The notes under the pieces are model-generated. The model had not been told where the DNA came from, searched no databases, and was given only the letters and a program-made list of their open reading frames with translations. Below are positions 42,785 to 57,133 of a stretch of 64,000 nt of DNA, piece after piece; positions within the stretch are counted from its first letter, which is position 1, and each line of letters opens with the position of its first letter. The stretch is taken from the NCBI GenBank assembly GCA_033980235.1, contig CM067064.1, positions 1,972,501 through 2,036,500 on the forward strand, given 5' to 3'. This DNA is from Diadema setosum. Taxonomy: Eukaryota; Echinodermata; Echinoidea; Diadematoida; Diadematidae. A program made the position numbers and the translations under genes.

Positions 42785-44610
42785 CATAATAACGAGGTCA
42801 ATTTGACAGGCATTCCTCTGATTTCTATTATCTCATCTGCTCTTCCCTCAACATAATTTGAACGTAAAATTCATGTGCTGAGCACTACGAGCGAGACACA
42901 TTCATTATTTCTGATAATAGGAATCTTCCTTACCCAGTCCTGTTGTTACCCCTAAATTAGAGTCAACGGTAATGGGGAGTTAAAATATAATGGGGACAGT
43001 GTTCTTATTGGCTTGGTTTTCTTTCATTTTTTTTTTTTAATCATTGTGAAGATATCACATTGGAAAGCACTATTCCCGTATGTAAAACAAGTCAAAAGTG
43101 CTGGCCAGAAAGACTAGGTGCGTTCTGGCATTATGTTCACAGAACGGCGTGCTCAGTGCGGTGAGAGGACAAGCGAAGCAGAATTAAAGGCATAATTTAC
43201 CATTTGCAGATGAAAAAAAAAAACAAACACCCAGGCATTAGTGCTCTAAAACGGTTCTAAAATGTGAGTTGGGGAAAGAAACAATCATCGTAAAAATTTG
43301 AATCGGTAAAATCGATGTTAAGTATGGTTAAATATACAAAAATATGAACAACAGTCATGATAAAAAATATTTTCAGACTAAACCGTCTACAGTTATGGTT
43401 TAATGAGAAAAATACTGATATTTCCTTATATGTTAGGCTTTATTGCAAAAAAAAAAAATGTATGGCAGGATGTTTTGTGATACAACTGACCTACACAGTC
43501 ATATGCATCAAAAGTGATATCTTGAAATCACTGCTCCCAAAGGTAAACAGAACCTTTAACTCATATGAGTAGAAGTGAGCTATACAACACTACTCTACAC
43601 GCCCACTGCATATAAAGAGTCTGATAGCAAAACGAAATATCTCCATTCTTGTTAATTTGAGATATTTGCGACTGAATTTGCTAAAAACAACGATAAGAAA
43701 ATGAAAATATGAGATTTTTAAATCATAAGTTCCAGAATATTTCTTGTCTTGTAAAAATTGAGATATCACTGGAAATGTTTTGTTCCGCTCTATCTGATGA
43801 TGGACTTACATTTTTTTTTTTTTGGTCAAAAAACTGCGAATATTCTGTTTTGCGATCAACCTGTTAATATAGTTGCGTGTGTCTCATTAAGTTTGAAGGC
43901 TGATACAGAATGGTGGTGGCATAATTCACAGGTCCAGTGCTGCTCGTGAACTTTATCAGTCACTTTGAACTTGAAATAATGTGTAGTGTGTCCAAATAGA
44001 GTACCTCATACCGGTCCCCCGGCTTCCAGGCACTTTACACCACACGTGGCGCCATTTTAATAGATGCGAGCCTGTAGCTATTAGTGTGCGACAGCGCCCC
44101 ATGCAACATCAACAATAATGCTGTATCTACATTTGATTGTCATACTGCACCGCGTTTATACTGCATATTAGCGTAAAGTGTTTTCTTCAGGATATTAACC
44201 GGCAAAACATAGGAATATACTACATGCAAATTTTAACCATACTGTCTTGCTGTTAAATAAAACAACATGGGTTGTAAATGCAGTAATGTATATTCTGCTA
44301 CACTCTATAGCAGGTAGATTACTTTTTCAATTTCGGTATGAATTGTGCATTCTCGGCTTCACAGTTATGTTTAAAAAACGGTGAAGCCCAGTATAAGCGT
44401 GTTTAAATCTGGTTTAGCCGTCTAACCCCATCATATGGATCATAATTTCAGTTTTAATTTCAATTGCCATTTCAATTTCAATTTTATTTTCGTATTTCTT
44501 ACCGAAATGCATGAAATATAATATCAAAATGTGTCCAACTTGATGATGATACATAATGACATGCACAACCATGTCTGCTGATCTCAAATACGATGTGCTT
44601 CTTTACATTG
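42785..44610. other. No gene recognised
   Basis: AT-rich; several A- and T-runs; no exon-like signal. Confidence 0.45.
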
Positions 44611-44647
44611 TGTGTGTGTGTGTGTGTGTGTATGCGCGCGCGCATAC
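44609..44647. repeat. GT microsatellite with GC end
   Basis: (TG)n followed by TATGCGCGCGCGCATA, which is a palindrome prone to Z-DNA. Confidence 0.9.
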
Positions 44648-44903
44648 ACTAATCAGCTACAGAACCATTTTCGTTTTTTGCTATATGATACCCTATGAAT
44701 CAGTTTGGTCGGTTAAGCCAGGCGAATCTGCCAAAGTGTGACTTTATGGCGGGGAAACGTCTACATGTAATCTCATCCGTATTATGACGTATTAGGGAAG
44801 TGAGAATCTGAGCCAATATTCGTGCGAATACTTTGGCTTTGGTTGGTTAGGGGTCGTCTCTTTGGTAATCGAGGGAGATGTACTTTTCTCACGCTCTCTT
44901 CTT

Positions 44904-44928
44904 CCCCCCCCCCCCCCCCCCCCCCCCC
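44904..44928. repeat. Poly-C tract
   Basis: About 25 consecutive C bases. Confidence 0.95.
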
Positions 44929-47900
44929 GCTCTCTTTTCCATTCTATCCCCTTCTATCTCTTCTTTACATTCTGCCTATTGTATGAGTCACGGAGAATTA
45001 TGTGCGACGTCATAACGGTTCGCACAAAATCATTTTCAACTTTTTCAATTTTCAACCATGAATTAGATTAATAATTTTTGTTTTGTTTTGTTTTCATTTT
45101 TCAAAATGAAATGAGATGAATGATTTGCCCTGTCTGATTACTCTCAATTGGATAGGATTTCCATCTAAACGTACTGGCGGAGAAAATAATAAATATGCAC
45201 ATGCAAACCGGGAGTGGTCATTAAACTGTCAGTAGAAGCAGTGAGGGATATCATTTCAACTCTCGAAACTATAAGTCGAGTAGCTTCATAAGAGTGAGAT
45301 CAAGCAATGTGTATCATAAGGTATAGCGCTACACTATACATTCTAAAACAGACAATGCATTTTAGCATGGCAGGAGTACATCCTTTGCTTGCATAAGTTG
45401 CTGGGTTTTTTTCCCCCTTATTTTTGAATCTCCTCCCTCACTCATTTCACTTCGTCAGAGCTCACGGCAACCAACTTTCGTGTATTACGTAGATGGGGCT
45501 GACTCGATACAGATTCGACTGCCTGTAGATTTCGTCGCATAATGACCTTCTGTCTCGGACAGCCGAGAGAGGCTCCTCAAGCAAGACAGATTATTAATTT
45601 GTATGATTGCGGGATGAGTCAACCCCCTTTGCTTCCGGGAAAAGATAAAAACCTTTCTTTTTCCTATTTCTGTTCCTGTTCCGCCTCACTTTTTCTTCTT
45701 TCTTTTTTTCTTTCTTTCTCTACATCTGCCCTCCTTTGTCCGGCCTTCTATCAACGTGACGTCATTAATGGGAATACGCGCGCTATTTCATCTTCAAGCG
45801 ATTGACGCTTATCTCGGGGGAAATGGTGGTCACCCGGCAGGTGTTAGTTGAATGTCTGTGAGCGTTGATGGAGAAATGGAATGATAGTAGTGGGGAGGAT
45901 GCCACGGTGATGCCAGGAGGGTGTGGCGATGTGGGCATGGGGTTGTGATGCGGACAGGGGGCGGCGATGTGGAAATACTAGTCATGCTAGTAGTGGTGTG
46001 ACAATAAGGATCATTGCATACTCACAATCTCTTTCACACACAGGGACACGATAGCGCTCGCGACTACGAACTGCCGTGACAAATTATCAGCAGCAACACA
46101 TGCGCTGAATAAAATAAACATGATAATTTTTCATCTCGTCTACATGTTATATGTCGAATGATGAGCAAGAAGGGGGGGGGGGGGGTAGAAGAGGAAGAGG
46201 ATACAAGCTCTATCACGGTTCAACTGGAATCTTGACATTATAGCCAACCTGATGGCTCTCAAGATGAATACTTGATGAATAATTGACGAACACTCGATGA
46301 ATACACGATTTCTGATGAATTCGCGATGTTCGTTGATGTATGAGCTTTCTTCTTGCCGTCCTATCATTATCATCAATTCGATAGAGGGTATCCTGGCGTG
46401 GGTTTGATTGAATTCTATCCGAGTTATATCTGGCTTGGCTGCAGAGAAGATGATGCTGCATAATCGTCCGCCAAAGGTAATCCCCTTCTGATTAAAATTT
46501 CAGACATGATTCATCCAAAGGGCTCGGGTGCCGAATTCTATCTTTACCTTTTGTTTTTGGTATATTTGTCATAAACAGTTTAATTAGTACCGGCTATTCA
46601 CCTAACAAAGGAATGTAAAGAAAAGAATAGAATATAGATTCAGAATTTCAATCTTGATAGCTTGCATAGCACCAATGAATGAGTGCATCTAAATTACTCA
46701 TTACAGAGGGCAATAAATGTTACTCTATCGAAGAGATGGATTCAACTCGTGACATATTCTGTCGAACTTGCCATTGTTCTCGTCGATATTATGTTGATAT
46801 CTGTTTGAGCTCTTATAATTTTCTCACTACAAAGAGCCGTTGTATCATGCAGAATCGGGCTATTGTAATGAATACGTGTTTCACAAAACAAAAGAGGTAA
46901 TAAAAAGGGGGAGGGGCGCTGCTCATACTGACGTAGGTGTGAGGAAAGCCCTCTCTGAAAGCGATGTTTTCATTTCATTCTCCTCTCTCCCTCTTTCCGT
47001 ATTACTTGAGAGCTCGCTTAACAGCCTTGACCTTTTTGAGGCTGTAGTTGCGCAGTGGCGCGGCCACTGGCTATGAAAATACAGCCCTGGGAATACACAG
47101 AAGCTCGATTCCATGTCGACACACACACACAGCCCTCATAGTGGTTTTCAGTTTGCTAGAGTCATTCCCCCATCGCTTTCATTAGGATGCCGGGGCATGT
47201 CCCTTGGCGCTATACACCTATTTATAAGGCAGAGGGGAGCGGGAAGGTTTTATATTTCGTGTATGCGACGAAATACATTACTGATGTAAACACTACGCAG
47301 GAGAAAGGTAGGGGAGAATATATACATTTCTAAACATCGAAAAAATGGAATTAACATTATATATACATGTAATAGACAGAGAGACATAAGGCGAGAACAG
47401 ATGCGTAGTGTGTGTATACTGTCTGTTTATACGTTCATGTATTGAAGCTTGAAAGACGTGTAGATTTCATTACCACTAAGGGGGGGGGGGGGACATTCTG
47501 TGAGAGGTCTCCAATGTTGTACACGTGTATTAAGAGATCAGACGGCCATCATCAAACTCTCTTTCCGTGGGAAGATACATGGATGACATGAACATGGTGG
47601 TAAGAAGGTCAAAGTATGTCCCATTATTATCCTCTCCAATTCAATGGCACAGCTACGGATTCCTATTCGGAGGAGGCCTATTGCGGAGCAGCGAGGAAGA
47701 CACTCATCTCATTTCATCTTAGTGGAGATGAAAATTGCCATCTCTTTCAATGCTGCATGGGGCTTTCACAATAGCTGCAATTAACCCAGTTCGTTTGACA
47801 ATATCGCATAATTACTAATGTGCACTAAAAGCATCAATGATTAAAACGTAATGGAGGTGCATCACATTTCGAAAACATGCTGAGAATCGGTGAAAAGATA

Positions 47901-48504
47901 ATTCCATGTATACGCTTTCAAAGAAAACAAAATCAGAATCGGGGACACCCGTCTTTAGTCTCTAATAAATCAAGATGGAGAACGGTCTTAACTGAAATTG
48001 GGTTGTGAAAGGAAGACTGTTGACCCAAGGAACACATGCAGGAAAGAAAATGAACGGAAGTGTAGCCTGTTTTTGTTGTCTCACTGTTTTATGGTTTCAC
48101 CTGTGCCCTCTTTATTTAGTGATCTTCCTGTCAACAAATCTATAGGGTTCCATTTTATGACGGGAAGCAGAGCAAATGCGAGGCAACAGATTTCCTCTGA
48201 ACAATATCACATCTCTTCATGCGATACTGCCACAGAAAATTATGAACGCGCTCTGCCCAATACGCACAGCTATGCAGTTGGTATACACCGCTGAGAGTCA
48301 TATACCACGCTCGACGAAGTTACGATCTTCCACAGATTTTAAGCCGTCCGTATACCGCCTACGTGCACACTAAAGTTGACAATACATTTGATTTAGTAGT
48401 TTCTTCGCAATCTGACCTCATGACGTCACTTGGTGTGAACAATGGGGGCGGGGTTCGGGTAGAGTGACAAGAAGGAAGGGAAGGGTCAAGGGGCCAAACT
48501 TAAC
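44929..48504. other. No gene recognised
   Basis: Non-coding by inspection. Includes a GATGAAT-rich stretch at 46,262-46,340 and poly-G at 46,171 and 47,482. Confidence 0.4.
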
Positions 48505-48517
48505 GCAAACAACAACA

Positions 48518-48602
<85 letters not shown>

Positions 48603-48622
48603 CAACAACAACAACAACAAAT
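48505..48622. repeat. CAA/CAG trinucleotide repeat
   Basis: (CAA)n(CAG)n(CAA)n of about 38 triplets. Translates as polyAla/Val on the minus strand or polyGln/Asn on plus, but no flanking coding sequence supports a protein. Confidence 0.95.
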
Positions 48623-48799
48623 ATTGCCAAATCTAGGTGAAAGGTTTGCGCCTCGCTTGAGTCGCATTCCTGTGTACATTTAAGCTGTATAATTAGAGTA
48701 AGGGCCGATGAAAACGTAGATGACCGACCCCCCCCCCCCCCGCCGAATCGTTCACTGCAGGTCTCTCACACACAACCTCCGCTCCAACCACCCCCCCAA

Positions 48800-48857
48800 A
48801 AACAAACAAACAAACAAACAAACAAACAAACAAACAAACAAACAAACAAACAAACAT
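48800..48857. repeat. AAAC microsatellite
   Basis: (AAAC)n of about 14 units, preceded by a C run. Similar shorter tracts occur at 28,302 and 55,214. Confidence 0.95.
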
Positions 48858-49221
48858 TTCAAATAGCACCATAAATGAAACTGGTTTAAACTCAGATATT
48901 AAAACTATGCATCACTCCTCACAAAAAATATAGTTTTTTAAGCAATAATGACAATTTTTTTCTTTTGAGTAATGTTATTCCATTATACGAAAAGAGCTTT
49001 ATACGCAATAAAAATCATCTCCATCATCTCCATGGTAACTTTTATTAAACCTCCATTGGGGATTTTCCAATCAGCCTGCAATTTGTGGTGCAAATGACGA
49101 AGCAAAATAACGCCGCACCAGCATTCGACTCTTAGACGGTGCAGGTATCTATTCAATTACCTCGGTATAAAATGAAACGTGATGGACATCGCGTATTGCT
49201 CAGTGGCACATCATGTGCCCC

Positions 49222-49292
49222 ACAAGGTGCGAATCCCGGATCTTCTGAATGATAAGTGCAACGTGCAATCCACTAGATCACATCTGCACTAT
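49222..49292 (-). mobile_element. Degenerate tRNA-like head (SINE remnant)
   Basis: The minus strand reads TGATCTAGTGGATTG (A-box-like) and GATCCGGGATTCGCACC (B-box-like) about 50 bases apart. No intact acceptor stem, so not called a tRNA gene. Confidence 0.4.
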
Positions 49293-50376
49293 ACAGAATA
49301 CTCAGCACATTAGTTTATGTGTAAGTGGATGACGTTCTTTGGCAATGAGGGGGAAGCGGATACCGCTCCGTAACTTGGGGGCCGAATGGATGAAGACTCT
49401 TACCCCAGTGAATGTGTTTTGACATCTTGAGGGGGGTAGTCTCCTATGATGGATACCAGATCGAGTCTGGCGTCGGCTGTAGAGGTGGGCTAGGACCACT
49501 GTCTATGTCTCATAGGCATTGTAATAATATCCAGAGTAAAAAGGCGGTATCTACCATAGTATACCGTTAAATTCGCATTTCTAACTGATGCAGATGCCAC
49601 CCGAGAGTTATCCAGTATAAACTACATTTCTCACGCCTACTATATTTATCATATATAATATAATATAACATATCATAATATAATACGATGTAGTACATAT
49701 ATCATTATGTTTTATATCTTTTTATAAGTAATGTACAGATTCTAAGTTTATAAACTAAAGGATGCTGATAAATTGTCGGGAAAAAAAGGACTGTGCATGC
49801 GAAGGTCTTGCGACGGATTGCTGTCTTCTATCACACGAAGAACTATTATGTTCTAAATCCCGTAAGGGTTTTGGGGTAAACACGGCTCTCCAAGCTCAGA
49901 TTTTGCCGATAACATTTCGACCTTCTCGCACTTCCTAGACTTGAGAAGAGTGTTTGGAAGACTCTTCATAATGCCACGATAAAAACCAGAGCGTCGAGTC
50001 CTGATCTGACTCGCTTCAGATGAAAATGTTGAGGTTGATCTCGTTCGACAAAGACTGCATAAAATATGACCCAAATGATTTTACATCCAATCGTCTCCGA
50101 TGCGTAGATATGTCCCTGAACAAAATCTCCTTATACCCACAATGCCCCTCTTGAACGGAGTGTTTAAATTTGACAATGCTCCGGTAACACTACCGACAAG
50201 GCTTCCTTCGAAAATAGAGTTTGCACGGCGAAAACTTGCCTCAGCGAACAAGGGATTACTAATGTATACCTAGTTTGTGGTAATACACAATAGTTGATTA
50301 CCGTATTTACTGAAATGACGTATACGCTCTTCATTATAACTAATTGAATTTTTACCGATCAATATTTTCATCGCCA
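49293..50376. other. No gene recognised
   Basis: Contains a 73-codon minus-strand open frame (50,074-49,853) of unknown nature, serine/arginine-rich and without similarity I recognise. Confidence 0.4.
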
Positions 50377-50944
50377 CTTTAAAGGGAAGGTAAACCCAAA
50401 GAGCAATGTGGATTGAGTGAAAGCAGCAACATTAGCAGAACACATAAATGAAAGTTTGAGGAAAACCGGACAATCGATGCAAAAGTTATGAATTTTTAAA
50501 GTTTTGGTGTTGGAACCGCTGGATGAGGAGACTACTAGAGGATATGACGTATGAGTGGACAACAATACAAAGAAAATATAAAGGAAATTCAACAAAAATT
50601 CACTTTTCTAGAATTATGAAAGAGCAGTGGACCAACCGCTTTCAGAAAGCAGGGGGAATAATTGCTACCCTTAACATATGTCAATATCAAATCGATGGAA
50701 TTTGTACTTTTCATGAAAAATGGATTTTTGTAGTATTTTCTTTATATTTTCTTGGTATTGTTGTCCACTCATACGTCATAACCTCTAGTAGTCTCCTCAT
50801 CCAGCGGTTCCAACACCAAAACTTAAAAAATTCATAACATTTGCATCGATTGTCCGATTTTCTTCAAACTTTCACTGATGTGTTCTACTAATGTTGCTGC
50901 TTTCACTCAATCCACATTGTTCTTGGGGTTTAGCTTCCCTTTAA
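50377..50944. mobile_element. Foldback element 5
   Basis: Ends CTTTAAAGGGAAGGTAAACC and GGGTTTAGCTTCCCTTTAA. Inner GAGGAGACTACTAGAGG pairs with CCTCTAGTAGTCTCCTC. Nearly collinear with element 4, so the two are copies of one family. Confidence 0.93.
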
Positions 50945-50995
50945 TCAACCGCACATCCGGTAAGCCCGACAATCTAATTCCTGAAGTTATTTCAA

Positions 50996-50997
<2 letters not shown>

Positions 50998-51030
<33 letters not shown>
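50998..51030. repeat. TA microsatellite
   Basis: (TA)n of about 15 units just after foldback element 5. Confidence 0.95.
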
Positions 51031-51031
<1 letters not shown>

Positions 51032-54000
51032 TCTGAATAACACGAATATATCGGAATTTCTGAAGGCAACTAAGGTATTGGCGTGTTGACTGTAGAAAAC
51101 AGTAGTTGAATTAATGTGGAACAGCCCCGAAGCACCGTCAAATACAGACAAATTGAGCTCAACAGTGACGCACCTAAGTTCCGAAATGTACTATTAAAGA
51201 GGGGGAAAAATTAGAAAACAAGTTTCGCAAAACAGATTATAATTTAAATGTGTTTTTATCTGAGCGTTCTTTCCAGTAGAGCTCCACGCAAAGCGACAGG
51301 CGAGCATCTGCGTAAACGGCGGGGCAGGAGCCGGCTATTTTAGGAATCCCACCCCGAGGAGATAAATATTCGCTCTGACTTCGTTGTAAACACAGTGTAT
51401 AAAGTTGCATCTACCCTCGCTATCATCATATCCCATCAGACCGAATTCTCGCAATACTTACGCCATGAGGTGCTATAAATACGCAGCAACGTGTGCCCCC
51501 TCCCTCTCCTGCACCTAGCTGTCAGCTATAGCCATTTTATCTAGAATCTCAATTTTTTTTACATGCTTTCAATTGCAGCTTTTTTTTTTTTTTTTTTTAC
51601 AAAGTTCATCAAAGATTTAAAGCTTTAGTACTTCAAAATTTTACAAATAAAGTCTTTAAATCTTCAAAAAGACGTATTCAACAATATTACATGCCTTGAG
51701 AGACTCTGGTGTAGAATGTATTAAAACATGATTATAGTATAATGTAATTATAATATGCTCTTGCATGTCATCACATCAAAATTAAACTTAAGATTTAATG
51801 TGTCATTCTTGATTGCAATACAGCACAAATCAGTCCAATCATATCTTTTATATAATTGAATAACAGCTTGGAATATTATAATGGTGCTTTACAACATAAG
51901 CACTAATGTATTTGTTTATGTATTTGCAAATCCCAACTCAACATTTGATTTTTAATGAACAGAAAAGAGACGTGATAAAAACATTGATCCCTTTGAGAGA
52001 ATCCTTGCTTAGAAGCGTGTAATAGCCAGTGTCACGTGATGGCATTTCAACCAGTCACGTGATAAAATACTTAAATATATCTACTACTATATGATTTGAT
52101 ATAATCATGACAGTATATAGAAAGACATATGACATGTTGCGCAAATATTCGTGATACCGGCAAGGCTCGATGCCTCACTATTACAAAAATTTGGATCAAT
52201 TTTGTTGAAAAAAAAAGAAAACAAACATAACTGTAAGCTCTACAGAGTTGTTCATCGACCCATATGTACGGATTTAGACGTGAATCGATTTTGATTATCT
52301 ACGCTACTTGTAATAGGATCGACAGCACGCTGCAATTCTATTTGGGGAATACAGAACAGATTGTGCGTTAGACTTCGTTAACAGTCACGGACAGTATTAG
52401 AATACTCGTCTCCCATATCTTCATATTCATCAACTACATCTTCTATCATCTATCACAGTAACAAAAAATGATCATGATCCCTCCACAAATCATCCATCAT
52501 GTTGTTATTTCCTTTCTTTGTAATTCACTTTGTGTTTGTTGAAACACTTTTTTTGGTGTACATTGTTTCATATATTGTTCTTTTACTTTGTATGTTACAA
52601 GATGTTCATTATATCACATTATATGTATCCTTTGTATCCATTTAATGATTATGTTGAAATAGTTGAACTTGAACTTGAAATAAAAAATCTTTGTTAGCTT
52701 TACTTTATTAACAAAATATTAAGTAACAATACCTTTAACCGATTGAGATTACATCTAAATTCGAAGAATGAGACGGGAAAAATGTTATATAATTTCAACG
52801 TTTTCTCATCGTCTCGCACGTGAGCAGGTTATACATTAATTGCAATAACAAAATGTGAAGTTGCACGTGATCATGTGCCTTGAGAGTGACATTCACCGTA
52901 ATATGGGAAACAGGGTAAAGTGTTGAGAGATGATCAGACGAAGTGGGTATTGGACGAGACAGGATGCAGGTGATGCGATCTTGAAAGGACAGCACACAAA
53001 AACAATTATTAACATACATCTATGGTGTATCTATATACATAAACCACACAAATAACATACACAAACAAACACACACGTATAACACACCCACATACACACA
53101 CACACATACACGAGACAGAGAGAGAAACAGAGAGAGAGAGTTGGGAGAGAGATGTGATAGTGATGATGATAATAATATACCTGCAAGTCAATTGGTTTTA
53201 CACGTTTAGCGAAAGAGAGAATGGGATTAAAGAGATTACGGGTAAACAGAAAACGCGAGCTTGAAGAAAGATATATACTGAATAGACTGTAAGTTTACTT
53301 GAGGGGACTACTAGTATTCGTTATATCTCTTACTTTACGTGTGCAGTTTTTATGAAAGCTCTGCCACGTTGAAGGCCCGATTCGATTTTCCCCAAGCGTT
53401 AGAATTGTGACTAACAGAAACAAAGCTGAAAATAAAAAGAAAACAGAAGAACGTCTCTCCCCGTTCTACAACGGCTTGCTCCTAAAGGCATTCCTTCGCT
53501 CCCTGCAACAGATCAAGTTTTGAGCAGCTACATAGCACTTTACCAACCACAACTCAGCATGCACACTGCGTGCATTATGCCTCTAATGAAATCAGTCACG
53601 GTAATGTTGCTTATGAATCTAAAAGCATCCCACTCGTGTGCTTAGGTTAAATGCAAAACGACAATAGAACATTAGATAAGAAAAGGGAGGAGAGAGAAGA
53701 AGAAGAGACGAATCAGAAGGGACCTAAAATGAAAGGAAAAAGGAGAGAGATGGACAGAACGTTGAAAAGCCACGATGTACTAACGGCCTAAGCTGCCTCC
53801 ATCTAAAATAAGCTGCGCCTAAAATGTCAATATTACGGGCGCTCGGTTTGCAGCTGATGACGTCAATAGACGGCTCGTCACCATAGCAACGCATCCCTTG
53901 ACAGTTCGTGCTACATAATGGGGATGTTCTTCTTTTCGCTCTCTCTCTCCCCTCCCTCGCTCGCCATCTGATTTAACCGTGCCGTCTCCCGTCCACATCT

Positions 54001-57000
54001 CAACAGTATACTGATACATAACATTATATAATTATATATATGACAAACGCTCTACGTGAGTTTGTTTGTGTGTACTATGTTCGTAGGCATGTTTTATAAC
54101 AGAAAACGTATGTGTGTCTTGCATTCATGACCCTTCTAATGAGAAACACATCCATCACAACAGTGGAGCCTATAGGGCTAATACACTGTCAAGATCTCGC
54201 GGGTAAATCATTAACATCAACAGGCGTGGTTCACAGTGCAGATATCTGCAGTATACCAGAAGATCATATTGAAGTAGTATCACGGATCCAACATCATTGA
54301 CACCTGAATGTTGCCTACGACTAATAAACAATGTATGATATACAATACATAGTACTATATAAAAAGCTACGAAATTTCACACATTAATGTGTCAGCTTAT
54401 GATACTGACATAATAAATTCGAAATGATAAGCAGGGGACGGGTGCAAGTTCGACATATTTCCTACAATGATTGTTCATATATGTTTTGTGAATATATATT
54501 ACAATCACGTAGTATATCAGACCTATATCTAAACTGTATAGAATCAGAGCAAGGATACATTATATGATCTCCCGACCTATTAATCTCACTTTGAAGCCAA
54601 GTTTTGCATAAGGCACCTGTCATTGGTGGTCTCGGACATAGATCTCTTACTGCACTGATTGTAATTGCTAGTCTTGACATTTAGCGATGTCAACATGAAG
54701 GAAGTGGCCAGCTACTATACGGACGTGAATGTCATCTCTGATCTCGACAATGAATCCCGGAATATAGGTCATAATCACGTGACTAATCCAGCCTGTCATC
54801 ATGGCAAATAACCTTGCCAGGGTCTGTGGTGTATAGACAATCATTATCAATTGGGCGCCATCGAATATTGATTACGTGGTCAGGTAGCTACGTAAAGGTG
54901 ATGACGTAATATCGACAAGGCAAATGAATAGTTGTGTTGTTTTTGTTTTGTTTTAGTTTAAGAAAAATGACTTGAATCGCAAGAGTGTTCTTGATCCGTA
55001 TGTAATATACAGAGGATGTAATCAATACAATACAGACGCATAAAAATTAATGTCATGCATTGCACATCAAGTATTATCATGATTATACTGTACATTGCAT
55101 CACATCATAATGTTTTATACGTATGGAAGTCCCACATGTATAATACATGGTAATAACAGCTCCTTTAAAAGAAACAATTACCCGGCACTCCATTATTATC
55201 GACGGAATGACATCAAACAAACAAACAAACAAACAAACAAACAAAAAAACAAACAAAAGGCCCAGCGTAGCAAAGATACCTTACATGCGTGCACATACAT
55301 ATATACATATAAATGCACATATACATACGGGGGTACATGTAACATTTTGATGTATACGTACGTTTGTACATGATTGTACATTGTGTACGTTGGTGCAGAT
55401 ACCTATTTACAAAATTATATAATAATTGCAACGATTATAGTAGGGCCTTACTATTATGTTATGAAGAATACAGTTTGGGTTTTTCTACAGACCTGTTTAC
55501 TGTGTATATTATGAAATAAAACTACTAAGTTGTTAAAGGCGGTGTGAGTCAGCGAGTCTGGGAGAAAGTAATTAACATTTCCATTCCAGAAAAAAAAAAA
55601 CTAAAGTGATCCTCTCCCCAGCACCCTTGCAGTTATTTTCTGTGACACACAAATGCCGTGTAATTAAGATCCTGACACATGACTTAGATACAAAATAAAT
55701 AGACTGACAGCGCTGAAGCATTTCGTGCATAACATGTATAGATTTCCCACTGCATGACCTTGTCTAGGATTAGCTAGAAACCCGTGCAATCTTCAAGACT
55801 CGAACTTCGCTCATTTCGACACAAGTACTTGGAAACCTTATACTCTTATTAGCTCCATTCTCCTGGCTCGAGGACGGTCATTTACGTCACACACTTGACG
55901 TAACAAACAATATTTCCCTAAACAATATCATTCAGAACAACAGCTTAACGATCATCAGCCAATACAAGACTGATAGTGCGCTTTAATAGACGAGGAAGAA
56001 AAGTATACGCTCGGCAAAAACAAAACCAGAAGTTACAATCCTATTTCGATAGCGAACAAGCAAACATGGAGACTAGTACATAGAACTCAATCACGTTTTG
56101 CCTGTAGCTCATAAAAAGAGTAAAGAGGTCCTTAAGTGTATCAATTAAAGGAAACTATCAAACGCTGGATGTTATCGCAGAGGAAGGTTAAAGCAATATT
56201 CAGATGCAGACGTCAGTCCAGTGAGTTATGTAGGTCTCATATTGATCGGCAATGCCTTCATTTTATTCATGCTTACTTGAAAGCGAGCCACAGCTCACTA
56301 GCTTTTTTTTTTTTAATCTATATACATCTGCCTCTGCCTCTTCCTTCTTCTTGGCTTCCCCCAGCTCTCCCCTTCTTCATCCTATTGTGTTGCGCCAGAA
56401 ATTGGCTCGTTATTTTGATGATGGACATTACATCTTGATAATAATCTGCCATATCTGGGCCGTAAGAAATGAGATGATATCATGGCGACATTCTACAAGG
56501 CATAAAATGGATAAGATCACTGTTAAAGTCGCATCTTACGTACGCTCCCCTCATTAAGAATTTCTATGGCAACCCAAGAGCACTTAACGACCTACGCATA
56601 GCTATAGCGAAGGTTGGAAGGTGAGATAAATTTCAGCTATAAAAAGAAAATGAGATAGACGCAAATTCAATCACAAGGAGGAGCCGTGAGGCCAGAAACC
56701 CCCGTAAATTTAAGTTCTTCATTGCAGTGCAGTCCGTTATTCCACCACAGCGTGTAAACTCAAGATTAATCATATCAAAACTACAGCCTACAAATTCTAT
56801 ATTGAAACTAAAATACATACTCCACAGAGGATGTAAGTTATTCAAGTGTTTTCTGGGTTCACATTGGGCTCCTTTCTCCACAAAACAAAGGAAGACTAAA
56901 ATAAAATTGCTAGACCCGATGTACACTTATGGATAGCAGTACTTACGGGTAACTAATCAATGAAGAGAAATAACAAATTCTGATGAATCTTCAGTTTCAA

Positions 57001-57080
57001 AGCAATAACTCATTCATGTCACGTAGGCATCAATAATCGACGAATGAGTTTCTTTCAACGCCCGACTATAAAAGTGCTAT
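51031..57080. other. No gene recognised
   Basis: Scattered short open frames only. A patch at 51,270-51,540 is richer in CpG with TATAAA-like words, possibly regulatory. The rest is AT-rich with an (AAAC)n tract at 55,214-55,257. Confidence 0.4.
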
Positions 57081-57087
57081 ACGTTTT

Positions 57088-57131
<44 letters not shown>
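57088..57131. repeat. GA microsatellite
   Basis: (GA)n of about 20 units directly abutting the left end of repeat copy C. Confidence 0.95.

Positions 57132-57133
<2 letters not shown>

Noticed and set aside
48418..48630. Minus-strand open frame rich in alanine and valine
   Set aside because: It is only a translation of the CAA/CAG repeat with no conserved flanks.
49853..50074. 73-codon minus-strand frame
   Set aside because: No similarity recognised and no splice or start evidence; kept only as a note in the region entry.
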